Positions 19,797 through 27,946 of a stretch of DNA of 64,000 nt are shown here, one piece after another. The stretch is from assembly GCA_965204875.1 (NCBI GenBank), contig OZ242020.1:2990165-3054164 (forward strand). Reading direction: 5' to 3'. Numbering within the stretch: position 1 is the stretch's first letter; each line of letters begins with the position of its first letter. Source of the DNA: Aldehydirespirator sp965204875 (GTDB lineage: Bacteria > Actinomycetota > Acidimicrobiia > Acidimicrobiales > Aldehydirespiratoraceae). The notes beneath the pieces were generated by a model. The model had not been told where the DNA came from. It saw only the letters and a list, made by a program, of their open reading frames with translations, and made no database searches. The position numbers were made by a program, and so were the translations under genes.

Positions 19797-20330
19797 CTAG
19801 AGCGCGGCGACGCCGTGATAGCCGCCCTGGAAGAAGACCAGCGGCGCCGGGGGTGACCCGGCCGCGCCCGCGGCAGCGGTGTCGAGGGCCACGACCCGTC
19901 CGACCACGATGTCGTGGTCCCCGACGCTGTAGACGTTATGCGCGACGCAGTCGATCCAGGCCAGGCATCCCTCGATCACGGGCGCGCCCGTGGCCTCCAC
20001 CCTGGTGGCGACGCCCGCGAACCGGTCTTCGGACTTGCCGGCGAACACGGTGGACAGGTCCGCTTGGCGCGCGCCCAGCACGTTCACGCAGAAGCCGCCC
20101 GCCTCGCGCATGCGCGTCCAGGAGTCGGAGTCGTGGCCGGCGCAGAAGGAGACCATCGGCGGATCCAGCGAGACGCTCGTGAACGACCCGATGGTCATGC
20201 CCTCGGGGCCGCTCTCACACGCAGCGGTCACTATGGTCACGCCGGTCGGGTAGTGGCCCAGCACCCGGCGGAACTCGCGGCCGTCGATGGCGCCGCTCGC
20301 GCTGCCGCCGTTGTCGCTGCCGGTCGCCAT
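19797..20330 (-). CDS. Flavin reductase / FMN-binding split-barrel protein
   Basis: Flavin reductase-like protein of 177 aa (HpaC/NTAB type) that would reduce FMN with NAD(P)H for a partner oxygenase, or bind flavin itself. Family features are FRRVLGHYPTGVTIVTA at the start, GMTIGSFTSVSLDPPMVSFC for FMN binding, and GDHDIVVGRV near the end. The start is ATG 20330; the frame stays open upstream, but only the sequence from 20330 matches the family. It is divergent from the thioredoxin-fold gene with 67 bp between. The oxygenase partner is not in the window. Confidence 0.88.
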   Translation of the reverse strand: MATGSDNGGSASGAIDGREFRRVLGHYPTGVTIVTAACESGPEGMTIGSFTSVSLDPPMVSFCAGHDSDSWTRMREAGGFCVNVLGARQADLSTVFAGKSEDRFAGVATRVEATGAPVIEGCLAWIDCVAHNVYSVGDHDIVVGRVVALDTAAAGAAGSPPAPLVFFQGGYHGVAAL

Positions 20331-20397
20331 CGCATCGGCAGGGTAATCCGTCGCACCGCCTCCGCGCTCACGCCCCGCGAGATGGCACAATCGCCGG

Positions 20398-21852
20398 ATG
20401 AGCCAAGACGCCTGCGTGATGCCGCCGCTGCCCGACGGGTTGGTGGCGGTCGTCAAGCGCGACTGCCCCACCTGCGAGCTCGTCACAGGAGTGCTGCACG
20501 ATCTGCACGACCGTGCGGGCCTGACGGTGATCACCCAGGACGACCCTGACTTCCCGGCCTCCGGCGACTGGGTCCGCCACGACCGTGACCTGGCGATGTC
20601 CTGGCATCACGGCATCGACACGGTGCCCACGCTGTTGAGGGTCGCCGGCGGGGTCGAGCAGGAGCGCACCCTCGGATGGTCGCGCTCCGACTGGGAGCGA
20701 CTCAGCGGCATAGCCGGTCTCGGCGACGGCCTGCCCGGCTGGCGTCCCGGCTGCGGGTCCTTGAGCGTCGATCCCGCCCGCGCCGGCGAGCTCGCCGTGC
20801 GGTTCTCCGGCTCGCGCCTGCGCAGCCGCCGCGTGGAGCTGGCCGCGTTGGAGGACGACTGGGAGGCGATGTGGGACCACGGCTGGTCAGACGGCCTGCC
20901 CGTGGTGCCCCCGACACCGGCGAGGGTGCTGCGCATGCTCGAGGGCACCGGGCGCGACCCGGCCGAGATCGTGGCAGTGGTGCCGCCCGGCCTGGTGCCG
21001 TGCAGCGTGGAGAAGGTGGCGATCAACGCGGTCATGGCGGGCTGCCTGCCCGAGCACCTGCCTGTGGTGATCGCCGCGCTGGAGGCGGCCTGCAACGACG
21101 AGTTCAACCTGCACGGGGTTCTGGCCACGACGATGAGCGTCGCCCCGGTGCTGGTGGTGAACGGCCCGATCGCCGGGCGTATCAGCATGAACGGCGGGCT
21201 GAACGCCCTGGGCCAGGGCAACCGGGCCAACTCGACCATCGGACGCGCCCTGCAGCTGGTCGTTCGCAACGTCGGGGGTGGGCGGCCCGGCGAGGTGGAC
21301 CGGGCCACGTTCGGCTCCCCCGCCAAGGTGGGCTTCTGCTTCGCTGAGGACGAGGCCGACTCGCCGTGGACGTCACTGGCCGAGAGCCGCGGCTGGCGGG
21401 CGGAGCAGTCCACGGTGACCGTGTTCGCCGGCGAGTCGCCCCGGATCTTCGCCGACGAGCGCTCCCGCAACCCGGAGTCGCTCACGAGACACTTGGCCCT
21501 GGCGCTCGCAGCGACCGTCTCGCCGCGGATGATGCTCGGGATGGACGCCATGCTGGTGCTGTCACCCGAGCACATGGCCCGCTATGCGGACGCCGGCTGG
21601 AGCCGGGACCGCTTCATGGAAGGGCTCAACAGCGAGCTGACGTTCCCCGCCGACGACCTGCTGGCCGGCACCGGCGGCATCGCCGCGGGATTGCCGGCGG
21701 CGGCCGCCGGCGGGACGGTCTCGAAGTTCCGCCCCGGCGGGCTGCTGGTGGTGCATGCCGGAGGCCCGGCCGGGCTGTTCTCGGCCATCATCGGGGGGTG
21801 GGCGAGCGGCCCGCGCGGCAGCGACCCCGTGACCCGCGAGATCACCCCGTGA
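20398..21852 (+). CDS. Thioredoxin-fold protein with large conserved C-terminal domain, upstream of the UGSC selenoprotein
   Basis: A 484-residue fusion. Residues about 1-110 are thioredoxin-like, with CPTC at 23-26 and the cis-proline turn IDTVPTLL. Residues about 150-480 form a domain I cannot name, marked by WSDGLPVVPPTPARV, GLVPCSVEKVAINAVMAG and a glycine-rich NGPIAGRISMNGGLNALGQGN stretch. The 36-bp spacing to the UGSC selenoprotein suggests one redox or sulfur/selenium-linked pathway. The start is fixed by CACAAT at 20386-20391, 6 nt before ATG. The substrate is unknown. Confidence 0.75.
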   Translation: MSQDACVMPPLPDGLVAVVKRDCPTCELVTGVLHDLHDRAGLTVITQDDPDFPASGDWVRHDRDLAMSWHHGIDTVPTLLRVAGGVEQERTLGWSRSDWERLSGIAGLGDGLPGWRPGCGSLSVDPARAGELAVRFSGSRLRSRRVELAALEDDWEAMWDHGWSDGLPVVPPTPARVLRMLEGTGRDPAEIVAVVPPGLVPCSVEKVAINAVMAGCLPEHLPVVIAALEAACNDEFNLHGVLATTMSVAPVLVVNGPIAGRISMNGGLNALGQGNRANSTIGRALQLVVRNVGGGRPGEVDRATFGSPAKVGFCFAEDEADSPWTSLAESRGWRAEQSTVTVFAGESPRIFADERSRNPESLTRHLALALAATVSPRMMLGMDAMLVLSPEHMARYADAGWSRDRFMEGLNSELTFPADDLLAGTGGIAAGLPAAAAGGTVSKFRPGGLLVVHAGGPAGLFSAIIGGWASGPRGSDPVTREITP

Positions 21853-21888
21853 ACCGCGGCTAGCCTCTGACAGCCGAAGGGAGGAGCT

Positions 21889-22428
21889 ATGACCACGGTG
21901 CTAGACCCCACCGGCGAGCAGCTCCCGGCGCGCCGCCCGCGGGCGATGCGGCCCGAGTCCCTGACCGGGCTCACGGTCGGGCTGCTGGACATCTCCAAGC
22001 CGCGCGGCAACGTGTTCCTCGACCGCATCTCCGAACGCTTCACCGGGCTCGGCGCATCCGTCAACCGCTACACCAAGCCCACCTTCACCAAGCCGGCCCC
22101 GGCAGACCTGCGCCACGAGATAGCCACCAGATGCGACGCCGTGATCGAGGCCCTCGCCGATTGAGGCTCCTGCGTGTCGTGCAGTGTGCACGACGTCAGC
22201 GACATCGAGCGCCGCGGCACTCCGGGGGTGTTCGTCTCGACGATCCACTTCGCCTCGGCGGTGCAGGCCCAGTCCGAGTCGCTCGGCTTCGACGCAGCCG
22301 CCGTGCTGACCCGCCATCCCATCCAGGACCGCAGCGACGATGAGATGACCGACATAGCCGACGCCGCATTCGACGATCTAGTCAAGGCACTGACAGGCCC
22401 CGCCCAAAGCCCAGCAGCAGCCGCCTAA
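21889..22428 (+). CDS. UGSC-family selenoprotein (in-frame TGA at 22162-22164)
   Basis: A 179-residue protein if TGA at codon 92 is read as selenocysteine. Both halves lie in the same frame, and the junction reads Sec-Gly-Ser-Cys-Val-Ser-Cys, the motif that names the UGSC family. Homology-like sequence continues after the TGA (VHDVSDIERRGTPGVFV) to a normal TAA stop. AGGGAGGAG lies 5 nt before ATG 21889. A perfect 7-bp hairpin follows the TGA at SECIS distance. The N-terminal half has GLTVGLLDISKPRGNVFLD. The function of the family is not established; redox chemistry is likely from the Sec/Cys motif. Confidence 0.88.
22176..22194 (+). promoter_or_regulatory. Predicted bacterial SECIS hairpin
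   Basis: GTCGTGC (22176-22182) and GCACGAC (22188-22194) pair perfectly around the loop AGTGT. The apical loop begins 18 nt after the TGA and has G at its second position, which fits the usual bacterial SECIS layout for SelB binding. It lies inside the coding sequence, as bacterial SECIS elements do. Confidence 0.75.
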
Positions 22429-22580
22429 ACCAGCCAAGAGCCGCCGAAGCAGAACAAGAGCCGCTACAGCAGAATTCGGACTCAGACGGTACGCATTGTC
22501 GGCATCCCAGGGCGATGTGCCGACCGATGGACCGCGACTTCCGGCTCAGACGGTACGTGCGCTGCGGTCAGAACGAGCTT

Positions 22581-22638
22581 CCCAAGCTGGTGGAGACCGC
22601 CGCAGGCTAGCGGTGTCACACCGCTTCGCTAGCTTGGG
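22581..22638. repeat. Nested inverted repeat before the orphan methyltransferase gene
   Basis: CCCAAGCT (22581-22588) and AGCTTGGG (22631-22638) form an outer 8-bp perfect stem. GCGGTG (22610-22615) and CACCGC (22619-22624) form an inner 6-bp stem with loop TCA. The remaining 22429-22764 spacer contains two tandem ~21-bp units (CAAGAGCCGC...GCAGAA) after the selenoprotein stop and two copies of CTCAGACGGTACG about 60 bp apart. No other gene is seen there. The structure could be a terminator for the selenoprotein mRNA or an operator for the methyltransferase. Confidence 0.6.
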
Positions 22639-22764
22639 CAACCACATCGGATCTTCCCCGCCCGCGATCTGATCTCGGGTGCACTACTACGGGAGGAAGG
22701 AGCATGACCGAGTGCCGTGATCAGGTTGCGTAGGCTGCCCCTGGGATACAGCGAAGGAGAGCAT

Positions 22765-23817
22765 GTGTCGACTGAGGAGGCCGGTCGCCCTGGAACATGG
22801 GAGCTGTTTCGGGGCGACGCCCTTGACGCTTACAGCCAGTGGCCGAAACCCGCGGCCATCATCTCCGACGGTGCCTATGGAGTGGGCGGCTTCCCGGGTG
22901 ATCCCCGCACACCTGACGACCTCGCTGACTGGTACGAACCGCACATCGAGTGCTGGTCCAAGCACGCCCGCCCATCGTCGACGCTCTGGTTCTGGAACAC
23001 CGAGCTGGGTTGGGCGACAGTGCATCCGGTGCTGGTCCGGCACGGCTGGGAGTACGTGCAGACCATCGTGTGGGACAAGGGCATAGCCCACATCGCCGGG
23101 AACGTGAACGGCGACACGATCCGGCGGTTCCCGGTGGTGACGGAAGTGTGCGCCTTCTACAGGCGCCGCCTGGAGTTCCCCACACCCGACGGCGTGATGC
23201 CGGCGAAGAGATGGCTGCGCTACGAGTGGCAGCGTGCGGGGCTGCGCCTGCGATCCGCCAACGAGGCCTGCGGGGTGGCAAACGCTGCGACCCGCAAATA
23301 CCTCACACAGGACTGGCTGTGGTACTTCCCGCCAGCCGAGATGATGCAGCGGCTGGTGGCATACGCCAATGAGCACGGCCGGCCCGATGGTGCCCCCTAC
23401 TACTCTGTGAACGGCGAGAGCCCCGTTACTGCGGAGGAGTGGGCCTCCATGCGCGACGTGTGGAGCCACACCCACGGGGTGACCAACGTCTGGTCGGCGC
23501 CGCCGCTGAACGGCGGCGAGCGGCTCAAGGGCAACGGTGTGCGCTCGGCGCCGCGCGTGCATCGGCCGGGCCGCAACGCCGCCGTGCATCTCAACCAGAA
23601 GCCGCGGGAGTTCATGCGCCGCATCATCGAGGCGTCAACGCGCCCGGGCGATGTGGTGTGGGAGCCGTTCGGCGGCTTGTGCAGCGCCGTCGTCGCAGCA
23701 GCAGGACTCGGTCGTGCCGGATACGGCGCAGAGTTGGTCGAGCATTTCTCCGACCTCGCCGCTGAGCGCCTCCGCTCAGTGCTCGCCCGAGCGACTCCGG
23801 CGAGCACCTCCACATGA
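22765..23817 (+). CDS. Orphan site-specific DNA methyltransferase (amino-methyltransferase, beta-type motif order)
   Basis: A 350-aa DNA amino-methyltransferase (N6-adenine or N4-cytosine). The catalytic motif comes first, as SDGAYG (variant of S/DPPY) near residue 35. The SAM-binding motifs are C-terminal: HLNQKPREFMRRII and VVWEPFGG near residue 305, then AELVEHF. This is the order of the beta class. GTG 22765 is chosen because AAGGAG lies 7 nt upstream and residues before it look non-coding. No restriction enzyme is recognisable beside it, so it is probably a solitary methyltransferase; the recognition site is unknown. Confidence 0.87.
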   Translation: MSTEEAGRPGTWELFRGDALDAYSQWPKPAAIISDGAYGVGGFPGDPRTPDDLADWYEPHIECWSKHARPSSTLWFWNTELGWATVHPVLVRHGWEYVQTIVWDKGIAHIAGNVNGDTIRRFPVVTEVCAFYRRRLEFPTPDGVMPAKRWLRYEWQRAGLRLRSANEACGVANAATRKYLTQDWLWYFPPAEMMQRLVAYANEHGRPDGAPYYSVNGESPVTAEEWASMRDVWSHTHGVTNVWSAPPLNGGERLKGNGVRSAPRVHRPGRNAAVHLNQKPREFMRRIIEASTRPGDVVWEPFGGLCSAVVAAAGLGRAGYGAELVEHFSDLAAERLRSVLARATPASTST

Positions 23818-23879
23818 ACCCAACGCACGCGGGGATTCCCACTCGGGAGTGGATCGACTTCCTAAAGCGACAAGCCTCC

Positions 23880-23930
23880 TAGCTGTCGGTTCACATGAGA
23901 TTGTTCGCGCGTGTTGCGGGTGGCGGGGCG
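23880..23930 (+). repeat. Dispersed ~51-bp repeat, copy A
   Basis: It begins TAGCTGTCGGTTCACATGAG, and GCGGGTGG lies near its end. It lies just past the methyltransferase and at the 3' side of the minus-strand gene 23957-24673. It is in direct orientation with copy B at the other side of that gene. Confidence 0.65.
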
Positions 23931-23956
23931 CCGTGAGCGGATCTGCCTTAGAGCCG

Positions 23957-24673
23957 TCAAGGTGTGAAGAGTTCGGGCACAACTGGGAAGTCGGATTGCT
24001 GAGCGGCCTCGGCCGGGCTGCGCAGGCCGCTTGGAGTGACCACTTCGGTGACCAGCGGGTCGAGTTCCAGCATGGCGATGTCGCGCGACTCCAGATGGTC
24101 CCAGCCGTGGCCGGCACCCAGCGCCTTCCACATCGGCTCCGGCAGAACTCGCCCCACGCCTGCCACCAGCCACACGGGAGTGCCCGAGGCTGTTGCCAAC
24201 TCGGCGACATCGACACACTCGGCGGGCACGAGCGCGCCGGACGGCCCGGCACAGTCGCTGGCGATCACGACGAGATCGGCTGTCTCGACACTGCAGGGAT
24301 CCGTCCGATCCAGCGCCTCGCAGTCGGGCCGTCCATCCAGGGCGGCACCGACCGACTCGTGCCAAGCACAGGCCAGCACATTGGCGCGGGCCGCCAACGC
24401 GCCCATGAGTTCCTCCGCGGTGGGGTCGCTCTCCAGCGCGGCAACGACCTCTGCGGCCTCGAGTCTGGGATCGAGGCCACTGACCATGCGAGCCGCCAGC
24501 CACACCAGCGGCCCGCAGTCCCTGCGACGGTCCAGCAGCCGCCTGCAGGCGGTCAGCAGACCCATCGGGTCGTCGGCGAAGAACCCGAGAGCCGACGCCG
24601 CCTCGCGTACCAGCGGCACCATCGGAACAGCGCCGGCCCTGGCCACATACCGCAGCCGCTCCATCGGATGCAC
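23957..24673 (-). CDS. Possible eIF-2B/isomerase-like Rossmann protein, uncertain
   Basis: A 238-aa protein I cannot name with confidence. An N-terminal helical part (RYVARAGAVPMVPLVREAA) precedes an alpha/beta part. That part has VETADLVVIASDCAGPSGAL and GTPVWLVAGVGRVLP, reminiscent of the C-terminal fold of eIF-2B-like and ribose-phosphate isomerase proteins (ADLVLVGADA / VPFYVVA patterns). Catalytic residues cannot be matched. The gene is bracketed by two direct copies of a ~51-bp repeat (A and B), so it may have moved as a unit. It is convergent with the methyltransferase. Confidence 0.55.
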   Translation of the reverse strand: MHPMERLRYVARAGAVPMVPLVREAASALGFFADDPMGLLTACRRLLDRRRDCGPLVWLAARMVSGLDPRLEAAEVVAALESDPTAEELMGALAARANVLACAWHESVGAALDGRPDCEALDRTDPCSVETADLVVIASDCAGPSGALVPAECVDVAELATASGTPVWLVAGVGRVLPEPMWKALGAGHGWDHLESRDIAMLELDPLVTEVVTPSGLRSPAEAAQQSDFPVVPELFTP

Positions 24674-24682
24674 ACCTCGATG

Positions 24683-25405
24683 CTAGGTGTCGGTTCGCGT
24701 GAGGTTGTGTGCGCGTGTGGCGGGTGGGACGCCTACGTCGCCGTGGTATTCGGCTCGCGAGACATTCTCCACCAAGGGAGCCACCGTGACCATAGGGCTC
24801 GCCGTGGGTTCGGTGCCGAGCGTGCTCCAGAACCCTAGAGCTGGAACAGCATCAGGAACATCAAGCAACTCTTCGTCAGGTGTGCAGTTCTGCACGGACA
24901 AAACTAAGCCCACTACGAGCGCTCCTCCGAGCGCTCCGAGCGCCAGAGTGCGCAGCCGCTCCTCTCGCTCCTCCTTTCGCTTTCGCTGCCGCTCCTCCTC
25001 TCTTTTTCGGTTTCTCTCCTGCACCTCTAGCAGCTCCCTGTGCTGTTTTCGATAGCACTCCTCGCAGTACAACCATCCTGGCAGCGCCCCCTTGCGCCTC
25101 TGGGGGCAATTGCCTCGCAAGCCGATATGTGGGCCGATACATGGAACCAAAGTGGCTTCGTAGGCAGCGTTCCGACACCCCCGTCGGATGTCTTTGTCTT
25201 TGCCTGCTACAAAGGCCTCTGCCATGGCTTCTGCGACGACTTCTGCTGCGGCTTCATAGGCAAGTTCAACGTTGGCATTCATCGGCGCAAGCAGTGCACG
25301 GTGTTTGGTCATCATTTCCTCCAATATTGCCGCCTGTTGGGCAGCCTTGTTGACCGCTTTAGCTTCGGCACGACCTATTGCTTTGCCCTGGTATTCGAAC
25401 CTCAT
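24683..25405 (-). CDS. Hypothetical membrane protein with zinc-ribbon-like head and charged coiled coil
   Basis: Not recognised. The 240 residues show an Ala-rich helical N-terminus, a Cys/His region (GCRNAAYEATLVPC, GNCPQRR, YCEECYRKQH) that could bind zinc, and a very charged coiled coil (RNRKREEERQRKRKEEREER). One membrane segment follows (LALGALGGALVVGLVLSV), then an acidic tail. Base composition is lower in GC than neighbours, with A-rich codons, suggesting recent acquisition. ATG 25405 has TAGCGT at 25413-25418, 7 nt upstream. The C-terminal ten codons lie in repeat copy B. Confidence 0.6.
   Translation of the reverse strand: MRFEYQGKAIGRAEAKAVNKAAQQAAILEEMMTKHRALLAPMNANVELAYEAAAEVVAEAMAEAFVAGKDKDIRRGCRNAAYEATLVPCIGPHIGLRGNCPQRRKGALPGWLYCEECYRKQHRELLEVQERNRKREEERQRKRKEEREERLRTLALGALGGALVVGLVLSVQNCTPDEELLDVPDAVPALGFWSTLGTEPTASPMVTVAPLVENVSRAEYHGDVGVPPATRAHNLTRTDT
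24684..24734 (+). repeat. Dispersed ~51-bp repeat, copy B
   Basis: It begins TAGGTGTCGGTTCGCGTGAG. It starts 10 bp outside the start side of gene 23957-24673 and overlaps the last codons of the next minus-strand gene, encoding its C-terminal RAHNLTRTDT. It is closest in sequence to copies A and C. Confidence 0.65.
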
Positions 25406-25652
25406 GCTTGCCACGCTACCACCCACCGCAAGCCCGACCGGTGATGGGCTTAAGGCGTCCCGATGAAGGCAGCATGACCAACCCGACCGCCTCGGCTCTC
25501 CGAATCGGACCCGTCAGAGACAGTCGGGGGAGATTGGGCAGTGGGGACTGCTCTCCCGCGCGTCACGAGCGGCCGGGACAGCGGGCATCCGATGTCGGTC
25601 TCGGAGCTTGCGTTGCGTATCGCAGGCGTGGGCTGGCGGTAGCTTGGGTCTG

Positions 25653-26138
25653 ATGGCCAGTGCGCTGCTTGATGTCGAACTCGCCCCTGTGGGTGCTGAG
25701 CCGCGGCCGCTCGAGGACTGGCTCACCATGTTCCCGCTCGCGCCGGTCATCCTCGATCCCTACACCCACGAGAGCGCCTGGATCCTGCACACCGCCCGCC
25801 GGATACTCGTGAACTACTCGGGCGCCGGCTGCCGGGCCTGCTGGGTGGTCACCTGCGGCGCGGACGATGCCAGGCGCTTCCTCGGCCCCTACGCGCAGGA
25901 GTTGCTGACCTTCGCCGATCCGCAGCGACGAGTCCCGGCGGCACTCGGCGTGGACACCCTGCCCGCCTTCATGCTCGTGCTCCAGGACGGGTCGGTGGCG
26001 GCCGCAGCCCAGGGCTGGAATCCTCCGGAGTGGAGGGCCGTGGCCGGAGCCGTCTCCGACCTCACCGAGTGGAAACGCCCCATGATCGGCGACAGCGAGG
26101 ATCCCGCGCCCTTCCCGGGAACGCCCGCACGGCCGTGA
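25653..26138 (+). CDS. Thioredoxin-like protein with CxxC
   Basis: A 161-aa protein with thioredoxin-fold features: GAGCRACW (CxxC) near residue 59 and the cis-proline loop VDTLPAFMLV near 108. No signal peptide is visible, so it is probably cytoplasmic. TAGCTT at 25640-25645 lies 7 nt before ATG 25653, which supports this start over GTG 25608. Its redox partner is unknown. It precedes the fumarase gene by about 95 bp with no clear link. Confidence 0.72.
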   Translation: MASALLDVELAPVGAEPRPLEDWLTMFPLAPVILDPYTHESAWILHTARRILVNYSGAGCRACWVVTCGADDARRFLGPYAQELLTFADPQRRVPAALGVDTLPAFMLVLQDGSVAAAAQGWNPPEWRAVAGAVSDLTEWKRPMIGDSEDPAPFPGTPARP

Positions 26139-26232
26139 CCGCCGCGCCGAGAGGGCGCTGATCGCGACCACCAACGATCACCGGGAAGGCACCGATAATG
26201 GCTCACACCACCCCACCGAGGAGGCGCCTCTA

Positions 26233-27870
26233 GTGTCAGAGTTCGCGTACTCGGATCTGCTGCCGCTGGGCCCGGACACGACCGACTACCGCCTGGTGTC
26301 GGCCGGGGGGGTCTCGACCGTCGAGGCGGCGGGCCGCACCATGCTGGTGGTCGAGCCCGAGGCGCTGACCGAGCTCACCGCCGAGGCGATGCACGACATC
26401 GCCCACTACCTGCGCTCCGAGCACCTCGGTCAGCTGCGCGACATCATCGACGACCCCGAGGCCACCGGCAACGACCGCTTCGTGGCGACCGAGCTGCTGC
26501 TCAACGCCAACATCGCCGCCGGCGGCGTGCTGCCCATGTGCCAGGACACCGGCACCGCGGTGATCATCGGCCGCAAGGGCGAGCAGGTGCTCACGTTCGC
26601 GGACGACGCCGAGGTCATATCGCGGGGGGTGTACCACACCTATCAGACATCCAACCTGCGCTACTCGCAGCTCGCCCCGCTCGACATGTTCACAGAGGTC
26701 AACACCAACAACAACCTGCCGGCACAGATCGAGATCCACGCCAAGCCGGGCAGCGAGTACGAGCTGTTCTACATGGCCAAGGGAGGCGGCTCGGCCAACA
26801 AGTCGTTCCTGTACCAGAAATCCAAGGCCCTGCTGAACGAGGAGTCGCTGCTCGACTTCTGCGACGAGACGCTGCGGCTGCTCGGCACCGCCGCCTGCCC
26901 GCCTTACCACCTGGCGCTCGTCGTGGGCGGCACCTCGGCCGAGCACAACCTCAAGACGGCCAAGCTCGCCTCGGCCAAGTACCTCGACTCGCTTCCCACC
27001 AGCGGCGACGCGGCCACCGGGCACGGCTTCCGCGACCTGCAGTGGGAGCGGCGGGTGCTCGAGCTGACCAGGACGTTCGGGATCGGCGCGCAGTTCGGCG
27101 GCAAGTACTTCTGCCACGATGTGAGGGTGGTGCGCCTGCCCCGGCACGGCGCCTCGAACCCGGTGGGGATCGCCGTCAGCTGCTCGGCGGACCGGCAGGC
27201 CAGGGCCAAGATCACAGCCGAGGGCCTGTTCCTGGAGCGGCTCGAGACCAACCCCGCACGCTTCCTGCCCGAGGCGCAGCCGGACGAGCTCTCCAGCGAC
27301 GTGGTGCCCGTGGACCTGGACCGGCCCATGCCCGCGATCCTCGACCAGCTAACCCGCTGCCCCGTGAAGACCCGGCTGGCGCTGACCGGCACCCTGGTGG
27401 TCGCCCGCGACATCGTGCACGCACGCATCAAGGAGCGCCTCGACGCGGGCGAGGCCATGCCTTCGTACCTGCGCGAGCACCCGGTGTACTACGCCGGTCC
27501 GGCCAAGACCCCCGAGGGCTACGCCTCCGGCTCGTTCGGGCCGACGACAGCCGGGCGCATGGACTCCTACGTCGATCAGTTCCAGGCCGCCGGCGGGTCG
27601 CTGGTGATGCTCGCCAAGGGCAACCGCTCCTCAGCGGTCGTGGAAGCCTGCGCCCGCCACGGCGGGTTCTACCTGGGCTCCATCGGCGGCCCCGCGGCCC
27701 GCCTGGCACGGGACTCGATCCGCAGGGTGGAGGTGCTCGACTACCCGGAGCTGGGCATGGAGGCGGTGTGGCGCATCGAGGTGGAGGACTTCCCGGCATT
27801 TGTAGTGATCGACGACAAGGGCAACGACTTCTTCGCGGAGGTCTCCACCCCGGTCAGGCTCCGCCGCTAG
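26233..27870 (+). CDS. Class I (iron-sulfur) fumarate hydratase
   Basis: Oxygen-sensitive [4Fe-4S] fumarase/tartrate dehydratase family protein of 545 aa that interconverts fumarate and malate in the TCA cycle. It contains the fused alpha and beta domains. The alpha part has PMCQDTGTA (cluster cysteine), KGGGSANKSFLYQ and CSADRQARAKI; the beta part has GSFGPTTAGRMDSYVDQF and MLAKGNRS. The GTG start is preceded by GAGGAGG. A class I enzyme depends on Fe-S supply, in line with the SUF genes upstream in the window. Confidence 0.93.
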   Translation: MSEFAYSDLLPLGPDTTDYRLVSAGGVSTVEAAGRTMLVVEPEALTELTAEAMHDIAHYLRSEHLGQLRDIIDDPEATGNDRFVATELLLNANIAAGGVLPMCQDTGTAVIIGRKGEQVLTFADDAEVISRGVYHTYQTSNLRYSQLAPLDMFTEVNTNNNLPAQIEIHAKPGSEYELFYMAKGGGSANKSFLYQKSKALLNEESLLDFCDETLRLLGTAACPPYHLALVVGGTSAEHNLKTAKLASAKYLDSLPTSGDAATGHGFRDLQWERRVLELTRTFGIGAQFGGKYFCHDVRVVRLPRHGASNPVGIAVSCSADRQARAKITAEGLFLERLETNPARFLPEAQPDELSSDVVPVDLDRPMPAILDQLTRCPVKTRLALTGTLVVARDIVHARIKERLDAGEAMPSYLREHPVYYAGPAKTPEGYASGSFGPTTAGRMDSYVDQFQAAGGSLVMLAKGNRSSAVVEACARHGGFYLGSIGGPAARLARDSIRRVEVLDYPELGMEAVWRIEVEDFPAFVVIDDKGNDFFAEVSTPVRLRR

Positions 27871-27946
27871 GCGGCCACATCGAGGCCGCGGCCGGCAGGC
27901 GCCCAGCCCCCGCGGGACTCCATCGCAGGCGGCACAACGCCGGCCC

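Noticed and set aside
22162..22164. Nonsense mutation or pseudogene in 21889-22428
   Set aside because: Frame continues with conserved-looking sequence, the motif is exactly U-G-S-C, and a SECIS-like hairpin follows.
24683..25405. Toxin-antitoxin or phage gene next to the orphan methyltransferase
   Set aside because: Only composition and a Cys/His region are visible; no toxin, antitoxin or phage motif can be supported.
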